Below the pieces are notes generated by a model. That model was given only the letters and a program-made list of their open reading frames with translations, was not told the DNA's origin and made no database searches. A stretch of DNA of 64,000 nt from Camarhynchus parvulus (lineage: Eukaryota; Chordata; Aves; Passeriformes; Thraupidae): assembly GCF_901933205.1 (NCBI RefSeq), contig NC_044573.1, positions 30,997,493 through 31,061,492 of the forward strand. The letters are read 5' to 3'. Within the stretch, counting starts at the first letter, position 1, and each line of letters opens with the position of its first letter. Positions 49,720-63,500 of the stretch are shown here, one piece after another. Both the position numbers and the translations under genes were made by a program.

Positions 49720-52700
49720 GAAAATAATCCATGTTAACAGGAGCCTTCGGCAAGGCACCCACCTTTGTCTTCCTGCTTCATTGCCACCCACCCAAATCAA
49801 CCAGAGCAGTGGGTGGCATTTACAGAATATCTCCCTGCTGATAAGCAAAAGCACTAGGAAGGTGGCCGAGCTACCAGAGTGGGAAATTCAGTGGTCTGAG
49901 AGCACTTGGCCCCAAATTGAAGTGGTTTATTTCTGGTAACTCAGCCACAGCAGCTTCCAGTAATGCTCATAAAGCTCCTTTCCGCTCGGGAGACAGTGAC
50001 TTCCAAGGGCCGTCTCAGCTAGTGCTCTAGTCTGGCTTCCCTTAAAGCGTGCTGGTGGTAGGCTGAACTCCATGAGGGAGCTGAAGCTGACCAAGATCCC
50101 ACGTGGGGGACACGAGAGATCTCTTAGCAGAACCCACGAGGCAATTTTACACCATGAGTATTGACGAGCCAACTTCATATGGTCTGGCCAGCATCCATGT
50201 GTTTAGAGAAAAAGGGAGCAGGATAGCTTATGAACATTGCCAGTTCCTGTCATTCCCAAGATCTGCCTTATCCAGCTAGGAACTCCCAACCTGCTCTGGA
50301 CAGGTTGCTCACATCACCTCACTCCCACCAAGCCCAGGACAGGGCAGTGTTAGCTGGGAATAGCTGTGACTTCTCCTTACATCTGCTCTAGACCTACTGA
50401 TGTCCAGCATTTGCACTGTCCCATGGGGAAGCTGGGATGTTGCCTGAAAGACATCTCTTGGGGAAGCTGCAAGACTAAAACCACAGCACATAAAGCCCAG
50501 CCTTGCCCAGAGCTGTTGCACATCAGATCCAGTGACTTCATGCCATAAGAATGCCACCATAGCTGCACCAAGTGAAGTGAAGCTGAAGAAGGCATGGTCC
50601 AACCAGCTACCACAAGCCACTCTTTTGCCATGCCAGACGCCATCACTGTTTGTTATCCTGCTTGTTGCCAAATAGAAACAGGAGGTCTCATCTATCAGAG
50701 TCCTGCCTCCTGGCCAAAGTGGAAAACAGTAGCAGGGTCAGCTTCAGCAAAACATAACCTCTGCTCCCCACAGCACCCCTTACTCTCTCTGGGGTTTCTC
50801 CTGACTGCATGTGCCCAGCTGCCTACCATTGCCACAGCTGGGCACTCAGCCCCGAGAATCTGACCCTGGCCAAAGCCTCTCCAGATCCTGGCTCCAGTGG
50901 CTAAACAGCACCACCTGGGGCACTTTATAAAGCAATTGGCTAATGCTCTTCTTGGTCATTAAAAATATTTCATGTGTTCTGCGCTTAATTATTCACTGGT
51001 TTCAAGGGTTGCACAATCCCCCCTTTTATCTGCCTGGAGTTTGGCCCCTTTGCATTTCAGCCTGTGCCCCATTCACCTGAAACTGAAAGCTGTGACACAT
51101 CAGAGCCTCTCTACATCTCCTTGCAACATTTATTCCACTATGCACTGCCCTTATTTCCTTTTCAAGCTAATAGGTAGGCCATAGTGCTCCCCTGTTAGAG
51201 GCCACGCACGTGCCACAGCAAATTACTCCTTGTTTTGCCTCCTGTCATTTTGGGGGTCAGAGCTGGCCATGCAGCAGAGATGGAGATTGATGGAGCAGCA
51301 AGGAAAGGCAAAACCTCTGCCCATGGAAAGCACACCCAATGAGTACACACAGCTTGGCCTCAGCAGCATCCCACTGTGTGAACAAACACAGCAGCAATGC
51401 ACACACAGACCCAAGCACCGCCGTCCAACACCATCCCTGGTTCCAGGGATCTGCCCCTGAACTCCCAGACACAACTTCCTGGTTATCCCCTCTCCCAGGG
51501 ACAACCCAAAGCACTTGTTCATCTTCCAACCCAAAGTCAGGGCAAGGAGCATCAAGGAAGTTGTCCCACCAGATTCCACTTCCCACTCAGGCAGGCAAGC
51601 ATTGCCAGTTTCCTGGGGTCAGCCAGGGGCTGTTGCTAGCACAGGGAGGAGCGATCCCATTCCCAGCTGATGTGGAAATGATGGGGATAAGCTGAGAGCC
51701 CATTTCCACTCCTTCTGCTGCTTCAGGCTGTGATCTGGCCTTTCCTTAGTCACTTTAATGACTGAGCATATCTGAATTTCCTGCCAAGTTTCAATCACAG
51801 GGATGGAGAGAGAGATAATATATTTTTCCCTCTCCTTGCCTGGCTTGCCTTTCCCATTTACTGCATGTATTTATCTTCAGCACATCAGCTTGGGAGAGAA
51901 GGTCCTGAGGAAATGAAGGCAAACAAAGCAATATATGCTAGCACTGGATGGCCTTTCCCTCACGCCAGCCAAGGACCAAAGCTGGGCAGGGAGGTGAGGT
52001 ACTGCAGTAAGGGAGAAACACAGCCAGAGAGCAAAGAACCCCAGTAGGGAAGGAAGAGAGGGAAAAGGTGAATGAGGATGTAAGCATCTCCATCCTCCAC
52101 ACAGACTCCCAGTAATCAGGAGTATGTAGGAGCCTTCAGACTCTAGACAAGTGAATTAGTGAGAATTAACAGCCAGTAGAGAACAGGTGGCCAGAGCAGC
52201 TTGGATGCAGTTCAGGCTTGCAAAGAGCTTGCTGATCACTAAAGTTCATAAACACAAGAGCCCTGTGGTGTCTCCAAGGGCCAGTGGCCATCCCTCTGGG
52301 AAGCCCAGTCACTACAGCACTCAACCCTAACACATAATATCTTCCAGTAAAGGAATGTTCCCTTCCTAACTGTGCCTCTGCCTCACCACTCTGCAAAGGA
52401 AAATGCCAGCAGGGATGTAGCCATGCTCTGTGTGCCCCAACAGGGCAACAAGGCCAGGAGCATGCCTGTCCTTTTGGTCCCTTGTCTGTTGCTCACCCTA
52501 AACCAAGATGCCCCTCTTTCTGCCAGTGACTATGGGTGAGGTTGCCTCAGGCTTCTCAGTAAGGAACTCAAAACTTCTCCTCATGCCTCTCCACTTCTCT
52601 GATGCATTCATGGCACTGCTTCCACCACACTCAGTTTGCACTCTGGGGAAATAAGCCTTGAACTTGTCCTGTCCTCCTGCAGTGAGCAAATTGTCCCAGG

Positions 52701-55700
52701 AATGCTGGAAGTGCTCTCCCAGGTCAGCTTTGTTTGTCATTGTGGTGTTTGCCAAGCCAGGATTCAAGTGCAACCCAGCCTGAGCTTCCACAATCCACCT
52801 GCCTCCGCTGTGGGGCCCCACACCTCTGGCCTTCTGCAGCCCCAGCACCTAAAGAAGAGAGCAGGAAAAACTTTTTCTTGACTTTGGAGAGGGGCAAAAG
52901 ACATAGAAGGTGGTAAAAGAGAAGTGCTGATGGTACCTGCAGTGTCTTCTCACTATGCAGACTTGGTTCCTTCTGTCCTCAGTTCTGCAAATAGCAACAA
53001 ACACTGTGCATTGGTATTACTGCCCATGTTTTAATTACTGTTACTAATAACACAATTGATATTAATAAACAGTGCTTTCTGAGGAGTGGAGGGAAGTCCT
53101 GCAGCAGATGCAGAGGTGAATGAAGTCAAGGAGATGAACCTGGGTGGATATCCCACACTAGCACTCCCCACACCTCATTCCACCCCTATTCAGCCCATGG
53201 CCCATCTGTTATCTCCCAAAGAGTGCTGTGGCATCAGGACAGAGTCAGTGTCCTGGGCTCCCTCTCAGCCTCCTGGGAGCCACCACGCTTAGTCTCACTT
53301 CACAGCAGTGCTGAGCTGGCTTGGAAACCACTGTGAGTAGCCAAGGAGAGGAAATTAAATCTGAGGCCACTTTACCACGAAGCCTCAGAAGCTAATCAGA
53401 GAACTTTATTAAAAAATAATAATGGCGATAAAAAGAGGAAAAAGTAAGCCGCCTTGGAAGCCGTTCAACTGTGAGCAGCTGAGAGCATGGGAGGCCTTTC
53501 CAAATGCAAACACAAGCGAGCCTCCTTGGGGCCAAGCTGTGCTCAGGACAGCAGGTTGCAGTTATCACTCATGCCGAGGTCCAGCGCCAGATCATTTCTG
53601 ATCAAAACCAGCCCCTGCTGGGAATGAAACACATCCCCTCGCCACTTTTTGCCAGGATCAGTTCCCGCCTGGACAGCAATGAATGAAAGCATTTCACAGA
53701 AGCTGGTGGTGCTTATTCCCAGAAGTTTTCCCCTCTGAAGCCAGGGAATCCCCAGTGGCATGCCTGAGGCTTACCCAAGTTCTGCTCTGTGGGCAGCCAG
53801 AGCTCTTCCAGCACCTGGTGATGTGGCAAGACCAAGATCATGTCAAAAGTCTTTCAGTTTTTAATGTGGTTTTTTTTTTTAACAAGTGTTTACAAACAAA
53901 GTATTGCTCAGAGGCTCAGGGTGCACACCTGGGGTACATTCCCCTTGATATCACAGAAATCAGATGGGGCAGGTTTGGTTGTCCTCAGAGATACTGGCAC
54001 CTTGTAACTATATTTCCTGCACTCCTTTCCTGGTACTCCCTTCACCACCACTGCTAGGAAGAGTGAGAAGATGGGAAAGTACCACCAATGTCCCTCTAGT
54101 CCATTCTCGAGCTGGGAGCCAAAGCATGACTGAAACCCATTCAAACAGGGAGCAGCCAGGCCCCTCCTGGGTATGAGGTTCCATGGACTCAGAATCTCCT
54201 GTCCCAACTATCTCTGGACGAGGTTGATAGGAAACCAAACATCCTGTACACACAGAGCATATGGTATGGCAGGAACAGGAGGTCATCGCCCATTTCCTCT
54301 TGAGCATGTCGGCACCTGCCCTCAGTCCCGCTCCCAGCATGTAACAAGAGGTGCAAAACAGCTGCCAGTTCATGCCAACCTCTTCATTCCCAGGCAGCCT
54401 CCGGGGAGCACCTCCCCTCCCCTTCCTATCCTTGGGGTGCAGTGGAAGCAGAATAAAGTGCTGCTCTTCTGCTCCAGGGAGAAAGAAAACCTGCAGCCCA
54501 CACTGCTGCAAGTCCAGGTACTTTTCCAAGAGTTTTGTCCCCTCCAGGCAGCATTCACCAGGCTCAGCCCCCAGCACCTTGCCCTTGTGGCAAGGAATTG
54601 CTCTGGCAACTGGGCTCGCTCCTCTCCCCTGGCCCAGAGTCCTGGAGAAACTCATGGAGTTACAGGAGAAGGAGAGAGCACAGGCACTTAGGGCAAGGAG
54701 TTAACAGGCACTGAAAACCTGAGACAAACCCCTCAGATAAGGGAAGGGGCACTGGGGTCCCTTCAGTATGTCTTGACCACTGTCTATGAGGCTCTCCCCT
54801 GCAGTCTCTGCTTTCCTTTGGGCCAACCCCAGCATGAGTCCCTTTCTACTTCTGTTATTTCCACCGTGTGGTCCATTACACAGCTGGATGTCTTGGACAT
54901 AAAAAGCAGCTCTCATGGCTAAATTGACTGTACTGCCTAATCCTTCATCACGGCTGGGAGTTTTCATCTTGAGGGAGAAGTGACAGAGGTCACTTCACTG
55001 CCTCTGTTAGGTTAAACGAGAATCTCTCTGGGGCTCTCCTTGAAAATCAGTCATCTGGGAGCTGTGAAGTGCCCCCAGGGAAGCATAAGCAAGGCAGGGG
55101 AGAGCTGAGAAGGGAGCAGAAAGCTTATCCACAGACCTGGAGTGCATCTCAAGCACTGATATTGAATAAACCCCAGGAGCAAATTCTCCTTTTGCCCAAG
55201 GACACCCTCACAAGGGAAAACACATGCACAAGAAAGTCCTGGAGGAGACTCTGCACTAAAACCCGTAAGATATTCCTTTGCCTGCAACCTGACTGCAGCC
55301 AGAGGAGATATTTGCACCTTCACTGAAAGCCCACCAGGATTTTCCTTTCCTCTGCAGCCCACTCTGCCTGGCAGAAGGGGCCAAGGTAGGGAGGCTGAAG
55401 TGGCTGCCACAGACCCTCAGGCTCTTTGTGCCCCTCCACCCTGGTCCCAGGCTTCAGGGGATCATTATCAGTCGCAGGTGACTCCCGGATTATCTCTCAT
55501 CACCCTTCAGGCTCCTGACATCGTGCATTCATTACAAACCTCCTCCCTTCTCAGGGGCAACCTGGCTTTCCGGACCCCCCTGCAAGTTTGTCAGGGATGT
55601 CGGGACACAGAAGGGGTGGTGGAAGACATAACTAATAGTCCATGAAGTGCTAATCCTGGGATTAGCCAGAGTTCAGAGGTTAATTGCAAAGGTGTGGAGA

Positions 55701-58700
55701 GGAAGAGGGGAGCACAGGGACCAGGGGTATATCCAAAATGACTCCTCTTCCTAAGCAGCAAGCCTGGCCCCAGGTGGGCTGCAGTTTCTGAGAGGCAGTG
55801 TGACGGAGGCAGTATTCTAGGAAGATGTGACCTCCCACCTGTGGTCAGAAGGGCTCATCCCCCACAGTTCCTGACCCACCTGCAAGCCACTGAGCATCTC
55901 CTAAGCCCCAGGTCATCAAACTAGCACTGTTTCCCCCACAGAGGGGTGAAGAAACTAAACCCACTGGAGACTGTGCGCGGCTCTAATACAATCCAGGCTG
56001 TGCATGAACATAAAATGGGAACGTGCAGGGCAGCTATTTCAGAGGAAGGAGGCAGGATTTACAAATCTTCCCACCCAGACTGATTTCTCAGACATCTCCG
56101 TGGCAGACAGAGGCATCCTGCAGGGAGATCTGAATGGGCTTGCAAGCAGGAAGAAGCATAAACGCTTCAACCTCAATTCATTATCAGAAAACATCACTAA
56201 TTTGCTCCAGCACAACCCTACCAAGTGCAGGTTTTTTTGCTTCCAGGCCATAAAGTGGCTATCTCTGCTGGATACAGCTCTTGGATTATGTAGCTTCACC
56301 CGCTTGTGGGGAGTTGCCTGTGTGCCCAAGCGTGGCAGAGGCAGCCCCTGTGCTACCCATTGAGCCTTACTGATCTTAAGGGGAAGGGGGGAAGAGAAGA
56401 GGGCCCCTCCCCTGGGTCTCCAGGCAGCAGCTCCTGGGGAGTCAGTGCTGCCGGCCCACCAACAGGTTCCTGGCATGCCCCTCACCCGCCCCATTGCTGC
56501 TGCATCCCCAGGGCTTTCCTCTGGGATGTCATTAGTCAGAAACTGCAGCATATGACCACACATCTGGAAGGAATTAGATGACAAGAGCCTCTGCCAGCTG
56601 TCTTCATTTAGATTTGTTCATACTTGGAAGCGCTCTGCAGCGTGATCTGTAAAATAAAAAGCTGTGCTGATTGACACGAGCCAAGGGTTTCCTCTGAGGC
56701 ACTCCCTGCCCCCATCGCTTCGCCCAGGACGACATTAGCAGTTATTACATCCCGAGGCTGGCTGCATACTAGGAGGAGGTTGTGTAAGAGTAATGATGGC
56801 ACAGCTGTTAACCATTGCCTTTCTCTACGGCAGAGTATGGCCAATTCCAGCGTGGACAGGGAGCCCATGGGAATGAAACACTGGCTGACAATTGGACGGA
56901 CCCAACGATACCACCAAACATCACCACCTAAGGGGCATCCAATGGATCTTTGGGACAGCCCTTCTGGGAAGCCAGGGCCTGTCCCTCAGGACTTCACCCA
57001 ATGCTGCAGTATGGGCATCCCATGGGCTGTGGGGCAGCTGGTTCCTTCCCTATCCCTATTTCTGTAAATTGGACTTCTCCAGCCTCCTTCCCAGACTCCA
57101 GTGGCCCCTGAGCTCATGTGTTTTGTTCTGCTCTGAGAGGGAGGAGAGCTCCCTACCGCAGTCCCCCCACTCTGGGGGCCTAGCCTCCCTCCAGCAGTTC
57201 CCACAGATCTCCATATGCCAAACTGGGACAGCTGGGCAGGTTGTGCGGCCTCTGCTGCAAAGAAGGAGATGGGGAGAAGGACACCAGTGTTGTGGGACAC
57301 ATGAGGCACTGAGTAACATAGCAGACCCCATCCCAGCAGTGGTCTATCAGTAGCGTTGGACACATACCCGCAACAACAGTGCAGGCATTCTTCACCTGTG
57401 AGTTCAGTCTAAATATCCCAGATACCTGCAGCACCACTGAGCTCAGGAAGGGCTGCAGAGCTCACTGGAAAAGCAGATGAAAAGCTTGGGAATCTCCCTT
57501 TTTCATTCCACACACCAGTTTCCCATCTTAAGCTGTTTTTGCAGGCTTGCCTCTGGGAGATTAACAAGGTCTGGGGTCAACCAAAGGAGGCTATCAGGAG
57601 AGTAGTGTCTAAGCTTCACTGACTCTTCATGGATTTGTCAACAGACTTTGGATCAGCTGTTCCCAATCTAATAATCCAAGTCCCACATACGAAGTGAGGG
57701 GCTGCTGGGAAAACAGCTGATCTTTTTTTAGGATCCCGCAGGGTTGGATCCTTCCCTCAAAAGATGAAGCAGACCAGGAGCAGCTAACCCCTGACTTTGA
57801 GTCCTTCCCAAGAAACAGGATGCTGCGGCAGGGAGGGCAATGAGGAGGTGTGATGCTGCCAGAGTATATGCTCCTACAAGAGCACCATGTGTTCACACAG
57901 CCAGGTAAGCCTCCCTCAGCTTCTGCAGGGCACCCAAAAGCAGCACAAAGGGCTCACAGCAGAGCCAGGGTGATTGTCTTGGCTGTGTGACACATGATCT
58001 CCCAATGAGGCTGCCATTGCTGGGCCCCTGCCAAGGGATTGTGTTCTTAAGGACATGGCTTCAATTAATGTATTTTCTTCCCCATTTTGTTTAAAATTGG
58101 GGTTGAGTTGCTTCTAAACAGATGTGTTGGGGTAGCCAAATATTTGTGCTTTTGCTGGCTGCTTGTTTGGCATCCATGCCCGGCCAATGCTAAAATATTC
58201 TTTCCTTCCTTCCACAGGCAGTGAATGAGAAGCACCTCACAGGATGTGGTGGGCACCCTCCACTCAAAAGCCCAGAGAATCACATTCAGACAGGTCCCTG
58301 CTGCTGCAACGTCCCATCTGCAGCCCTGTCATCTCCCATGTCAGCTACATGCTATGGAAGCACAGGAAATACAAAAGCAGTTTCTTCCCTTGGAAACCCA
58401 GGAAAAGAGTGCCCAGGAGTGGACAGGAGGCTAGGGAAGGATCGTCCTTGCGCAGGAGCAACAAGTAAACCTGTCCTGCACTTACTCTGCTATCCTGCAG
58501 TCCACACTGAGAGCAACTGGACAAGCAAACCCCCATCAGAGGGGTTCTACTGGCCCCTCTCAGGATGCCACAGCCCCACAGAGTCCCAGTAACCCAGGGG
58601 TTTTTCATGCCCCCACTCAGCCAGGTAACTGTCAGGACTTGTCCATTCTGTGGAGGCAGATGGCTTTGGAGATACCCTGAGCTGCAGGAAATGTAAGGAT

Positions 58701-58860
58701 GCACTGGAGAAAGACACCACACCAGGGGGTGGCAGCAAGGCCAGCGCCTTCTATTCCTGTGCTCACTGCAGGGACAAAACCCACAAAACACAGCAAAGTC
58801 CTCAGCGACTTCCACCCACTCAGCGACATTCTCAGCTCTGGCTTGTCCAGGAATGTGTCT
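49720..58860. other. Unique non-coding sequence, no gene seen
   Basis: Nine kilobases of mixed composition. Two opposing frames at 54.0-54.7 kb (215 codons minus, 172 codons plus) coincide with a stop-poor GC-richer patch and have no family resemblance. The stretch 56.60-56.83 kb is dense in homeobox-type and E-box-type words and has the texture of an enhancer, but this cannot be established from one sequence. No CR1 recognised. Confidence 0.55.
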
Positions 58861-59280
58861 TTGGAGACGATTTCCAGCTGCCTACGAGGAGGCTTCTCCG
58901 CACGCAAACCCTTGAGCCGGGCGCTGGGAAATCCCCGTGCTGTCGGCCAGGGCGCTGTGATTCAGAGGCTGCAGGTGGCCGGAGGGACAGCTGACGTGCG
59001 AGCAGGACGGAGGCGAGCGGGCCGAGCCCGCTGCTGCGTGCCTCGGGAGCGGCGCGCACACAGCCCGCCGCACAGCGCAGCTCCGCCAGCCCGGCGTCAG
59101 CGTCACCGACGCGGGGGAAACCTCTGCCTGCCTCGTCCTTCCTTACGCTTAGGAGGCGTAAGGAACAGCATCGTGCAGTTCCCGCCTCCTTCCTTCCCGT
59201 GCAGACACAGACCTATTCGTGCTGGCAGAAAACCGCAGTCAGTTTCGGAGTTGGAAACGGGGCTGTCTCCGCAGACTGCA
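58861..59280. promoter_or_regulatory. CpG island, best promoter candidate in the window
   Basis: By hand count about 43 CpGs lie in 420 bases at roughly 64% GC, an observed/expected ratio near 1. Flanking DNA is strongly CpG-depleted. This is the expected signature of an unmethylated vertebrate promoter island. The core (58980-59120) holds a CRE-like TGACGTG at 58992-58998 and overlapping GTCAGCGTCA words at 59095-59104. No TATA box is evident, as usual for island promoters. Direction is undecided: GTAAGG donor-like words occur on both strands inside the small hairpin at 59139-59165. The plus-strand open frame of 196 codons crossing the island (58699-59289) is Arg/Pro-rich in the island and probably only reflects the lack of stop codons. 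Confidence 0.65.
59139..59165. repeat. 10-bp perfect inverted repeat inside the CpG island
   Basis: TTCCTTACGC (59139-59148) and GCGTAAGGAA (59156-59165) are exact reverse complements around TTAGGAG. The arrangement places a GCGTAAGGA word on both strands, which is similar to a splice donor in both directions. Confidence 0.95.
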
Positions 59281-60384
59281 GCCTCTTAGCACGCTTGGCC
59301 ACTTGCAGGGTTAAACACAGACCCCTGCCCCCAGAAGAGGTCTCACCAAAGCTCCCAGAGCCTGACACGCCACCTTGACTCTGCAACAACCTCATACCAG
59401 TGGAGTGCTCTGGCACAGCAACCTGATCCACCCCTGCCCAGTCACGCACCTGGGCACTCACCCATGATGCAGACAAACAAGCTAGAAACAGTCCTAGCAC
59501 ATCCTCTGGCTCTGAGCCTGAGGCACCATGGTAGGAGGAAGAAATTTTAGCATTGCAAGCTTCTGTTCCCTTTTGCTAAGGGATAACCCATGATGCTATC
59601 AGTTCACCCCAATGCCAAGCTAGCTAAGCCCTCCCTGCCTCCTGAGACCTTTTTCTCCCTCTCCCCCATTTCTCAGGTTCCTGTTTTCTCACTTACCAAG
59701 TCCAGATGCTCAGGACAGACCTGGATATCAAAGGACAAAGCACACCACTCAGCTCAGTCCCTGGATACCCATCAGCAGCTATTTGGGTCTCACTCAGGGG
59801 GCTTATTCTTGCTGTTGGCTTATACAACCACCAAACCCTCAAATCTGTGACTGCAGCCCCACAAGATAAGGTGTCATGATCTTGAGGAAGAGAGACTTTT
59901 TACACTGGTCACTTGACAAATTGTTTGAGACTATAGTAAAATTCATCCTTGAGCCATCAGCCCAGCACCTCAGCAGCATGCCAAGCCATAGAAAGCCCTT
60001 ACCCAAAACTGCGGAGTCAGGAGCTGACCTGGGAACATATCTCTTGCTATGCTTTCATGTAGGGTTTTTGAGTTTGATGCCACTCTTGGACCCAGGTGCT
60101 TCTAAGCTTCCTCTGATTTTTGTGTCAGCTTCAGCATCTTTCCTACATTATTTTGTCTTCCATAATTTCTCTGAAACAGGACCCAGTCTTGTCTCCACCA
60201 GCAGACCTGAGCAGATGAGATACTACAGAGCTTCACCTCAGAGACAAGCAAGTTATTTTCAAAAGAAGTTTAGATGCCAAACTGATCGTGTGAGTCTGAC
60301 TTGCAGTGCTTTCCCGCTGGAGGTCTGCCCTAGGCCTGATACTGAGGTGCTCACTCCCACTGGAGTTTAATGCAGCTCCCACAG
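59281..60384. other. Unique non-coding sequence flanking the CpG island
   Basis: CpG density drops sharply after about 59280. The open frame of 164 codons at 59876-60370 (plus) has no recognisable domain and ends just before the CR1 stub. It is not called as a gene. Confidence 0.55.
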
Positions 60385-60540
60385 ACTCAGCTTCCCATCC
60401 CTGGAAGTGTCCAAGGCCAGGCTGGATGGAGCTCTGAGCAAGGTGTCCCTGCCCATGGCAGGGGGGTTGGAACTAGATAATTTTTAAGGTTCCTTCCAAC
60501 CCAAACCATTCTGTCAATCTATAATTCCATTATTCCATGA
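60385..60540 (+). mobile_element. CR1 3'-end stub, plus strand
   Basis: The sequence 'cttcccatccctggaagtgtccaaggccaggctggatgg' leads to 'aaggtgtccctgcccatggcaggggggttggaactagataatttttaaggttccttccaacccaaaccattctgt', a close match to the terminal part of the CR1 3' UTR. It ends in degenerate terminal repeat units (CATTCTGT, AATCTATA, ATTCCATT, ATTCCATGA). It is a short 5'-truncated insertion. A deletion relative to consensus removes the segment between 'gagctctgagca' and 'aggtgtccc'. Confidence 0.93.
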
Positions 60541-63500
60541 CCGGGTTTTGGCAGTGGATGAATCCAAACAATAAGAAATGGGAATCAGTGGCAAGGAAGA
60601 AGTAGTGGCTGGTAGGATATGCTGGTTGAAGGCAAACAGTTGGCACTTGTGGTGAAGCTGGTCAGAGGTGCAGAGCCAGAGGGTTAGAATGGTCCATCTC
60701 AATGGGACACAGAGCAGCACCAAACTCCTCCTTGCTGCTCCAACTGCATGGCAGCTCAGTGCCACCAAGGGTTTGTCAGAATGTCCACCTAGTTCCCTTC
60801 CCTTTCTCTTCACTGAAGTCTTACCTTGTCTCCTCTGCCTAGGAAGGCCAAGGGGAAAGAACAATGGTACAGCAACCTCAGTCACAGCACTATACCCCAG
60901 CAACACCCTGCAGCCTCCTAACTACTCCATATAAATGCCACAGGCTATAGAACAGGTTCCCACCAGCTGATCATGGCTGGGATCCATCCCTTCACCAGGC
61001 TCTGCCTCTCTAGTCCTCCAAGTTCAACATGTCAGGAGTCCAGACCATCTTCCCCTCACTGTCCAACTCTTTTAGCCCTTAAGTATGCAAGTGCAAAGGG
61101 GTGACATGTAATGGCTTCAAGAACACTCCTGTTGATCCCATGTCTGGGTCAGCACAGGCTCCTTCCACAGATGGGCCTTTGAAAAAAAGGCCACAGAGCC
61201 CAGGAATATTCCGTTTCTTGCCTGCACTTCAGATAATTGTGGGCTCTCTCCCGATCCCACCAGCAAAGACATGGGCATGTTGTGGGTGTGCCCCACAACA
61301 GCATCTCTGTAACACAGCTGTGCACAGCTGGCAGCACTGGCAGCATCCAGGGCTTCCTGAGGGGAAAGGAATCGCCAGCCTTTGTGTGCTGTATGGGCTG
61401 TTCCTCTAACTCTGAGCAAGGAGCTGGTGACCCCTCTCAGCCTTTGAGACAGGAGCTGCCTGGTCCTCTGTGGAGAATCCCACTCAGCAGGAATTTGTGT
61501 CTGGATGCCACTCCATAGGAGTGTCCAATTAGGAGGGAGGATGGTGGAGAGACATTGCTTTTTCCCTGATCACCAACTCACTCATGAGCTCATCACAGTG
61601 CTCCAGACAGGTCAAACTCCAGAAAGTGCTTCTCCCCAAACACCCCCCAGGATAAATTCCTTCCCTCTTAGCAGAAATGTCTCATGATAAAACAGGACTT
61701 CCCTTGTTTCCTCAATACCTGTGATTTAGGGCTTTGATTGCCCAATGCCTGTGTGATGGGCTTGAAGGGAAGGGGAGGGAGGTCAAGCTGCTGTTCTCAG
61801 AACTTGATGACCATCATCCCCAAGAAGCCTCAAGCACGTCTTGGAGATGTGCCCTGAGTCATTCCCAGTTGAACTCAACATAGCCGTACAGTAAACATCC
61901 TACTCCTCAAGGCAGCAGCGTCAGATGCTGACTGTCCTGACTGGCTGCTCACATCCACTACTCACATATTACTAGAGAGCACTCACAGATCTGTCGCAGC
62001 ATCAGAGTGGGATTGGATTTTTCCAGTCTGTTGTGACTCACCAGTGAGCAACTGGGGACGTGCAGATTGTGTCTGGTGATGTTGTGACATGCATACACAC
62101 ATCTGGGGAAACAATTAGATCTGTGGCTAAACTCTAACCTCAGCCTTCCTCTGTGGTCCCACACTCAACCTGGAAGCCAGAGATTGAGGGCATAGTCTGG
62201 CCTTGCTGATCCCAGGTTGGGGAAACCTCCAGTTTGAGGACATTCCTGGGACAAAAGATGCTCGTTTTAGCCCTTACCAACCAGCGCCTTACAGGCACCA
62301 TGAATGTTGGTGACATGATGAGAGGGGGAAGGATGCTGCTGAGGTTCAGCTCCCAAGGCTCCCAAAGATGCTACTCAGGCTCAGCTCCCACCAGACCCTG
62401 TGGTGCATGTCCCCAGGGTGCACCATTCCCAGCCCCAGCTGCCCCCATCATTCTCCCCAGATCCTCAGCTCAGTGGCACATCAGGCAGGGCATTTTCCAG
62501 CAGGTGTAGCCAGTTCATGCTCAGCTACAGGATACGAGTCCTCATTCCTCAGGAGAGTCCCATGCTGGACAGGCAGAGATGAAATCCTCCAAAATTTGCT
62601 CATAGAAGACCTTTTCCTCTCTCCTTTGCCCTTCCATACCCTCCATCTCTCTCTCCCCACCTCTGACAGCCCTCCTGTACTCCCAAGGAGGAGGCAATGA
62701 TAACAGCAGAGCTGGATAATATCACCTCTCTGATGCCCACAAAGCCTTTGGTATGTTTGCTAAGTCCTGTCTTGGGGAAGCTGCAGTCCATTCTCAGGCA
62801 GGCTGACACAAGGGGGAGGGTTTCTGCTGCCTGGAGCTCTGGTAGGGAGGATTTGGATTCTCCGGACTGGGCAAGGTGTGAGCAGACTGGGCCCCTGCAG
62901 ATTAATTCCAGTGGTGAGATGGGGTGCAGCTGCTAAGGAGCAGGGAGGGGGCAACTGCCCAGCTTGGCAGGGGAATCCTTCTAGATGAAGAATGGCTGTA
63001 GTTTAAAAAAGGCAAAGTTTTCCCACATTTCCCTATCAGTACATTGTCTACTCTACCTCAGTTAAGGTCAGACCCTGGGGAGCACACAGGGCACTGGACA
63101 GGCAGCAGCAGGGCAAGCCCACACACCCTCTGGCAGTATCACCATCACCCACCAGCTCGCACCAGTGAACGATCCCCCCTGGCTGCCAAAACACCACTGA
63201 TTTTTTGTGGGGAGGGCTGCTGCAGGGCCATGGGATAGATGCTACTTCCTCCCAGTTTTGCCAACAGTAAGGTCAGAGAAACCTAAATCTGTAAACAGAC
63301 CACATCCATTTTGAAAAATCTTTTCATCCTTCCTAAAAGGATATATTGAGATATCTATTCCTGTGCTGTGCATCAAAGCTAAAACCAGGTAAAATCAGGC
63401 TGGCCTGGCAAAACTTGCCCTGGCTATTATGGCTTGGCACAGCTAGGGACCTTTGGTTTGGGGGTTTCACATGATTGTCTTTCAGCAGCTCTTGAACACA

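Noticed and set aside
54008..54691. Opposing long frames (215 codons minus, 172 codons plus)
   Set aside because: Both strands are open over the same bases and neither looks protein-like. Chance in moderately GC-rich DNA.
58699..59289. 196-codon plus-strand frame across the CpG island
   Set aside because: The part in the island is Arg/Ala/Pro-rich, as any CpG-rich frame would be. The part before it has no homology I recognise. Openness is explained by the rarity of stop codons in the island.
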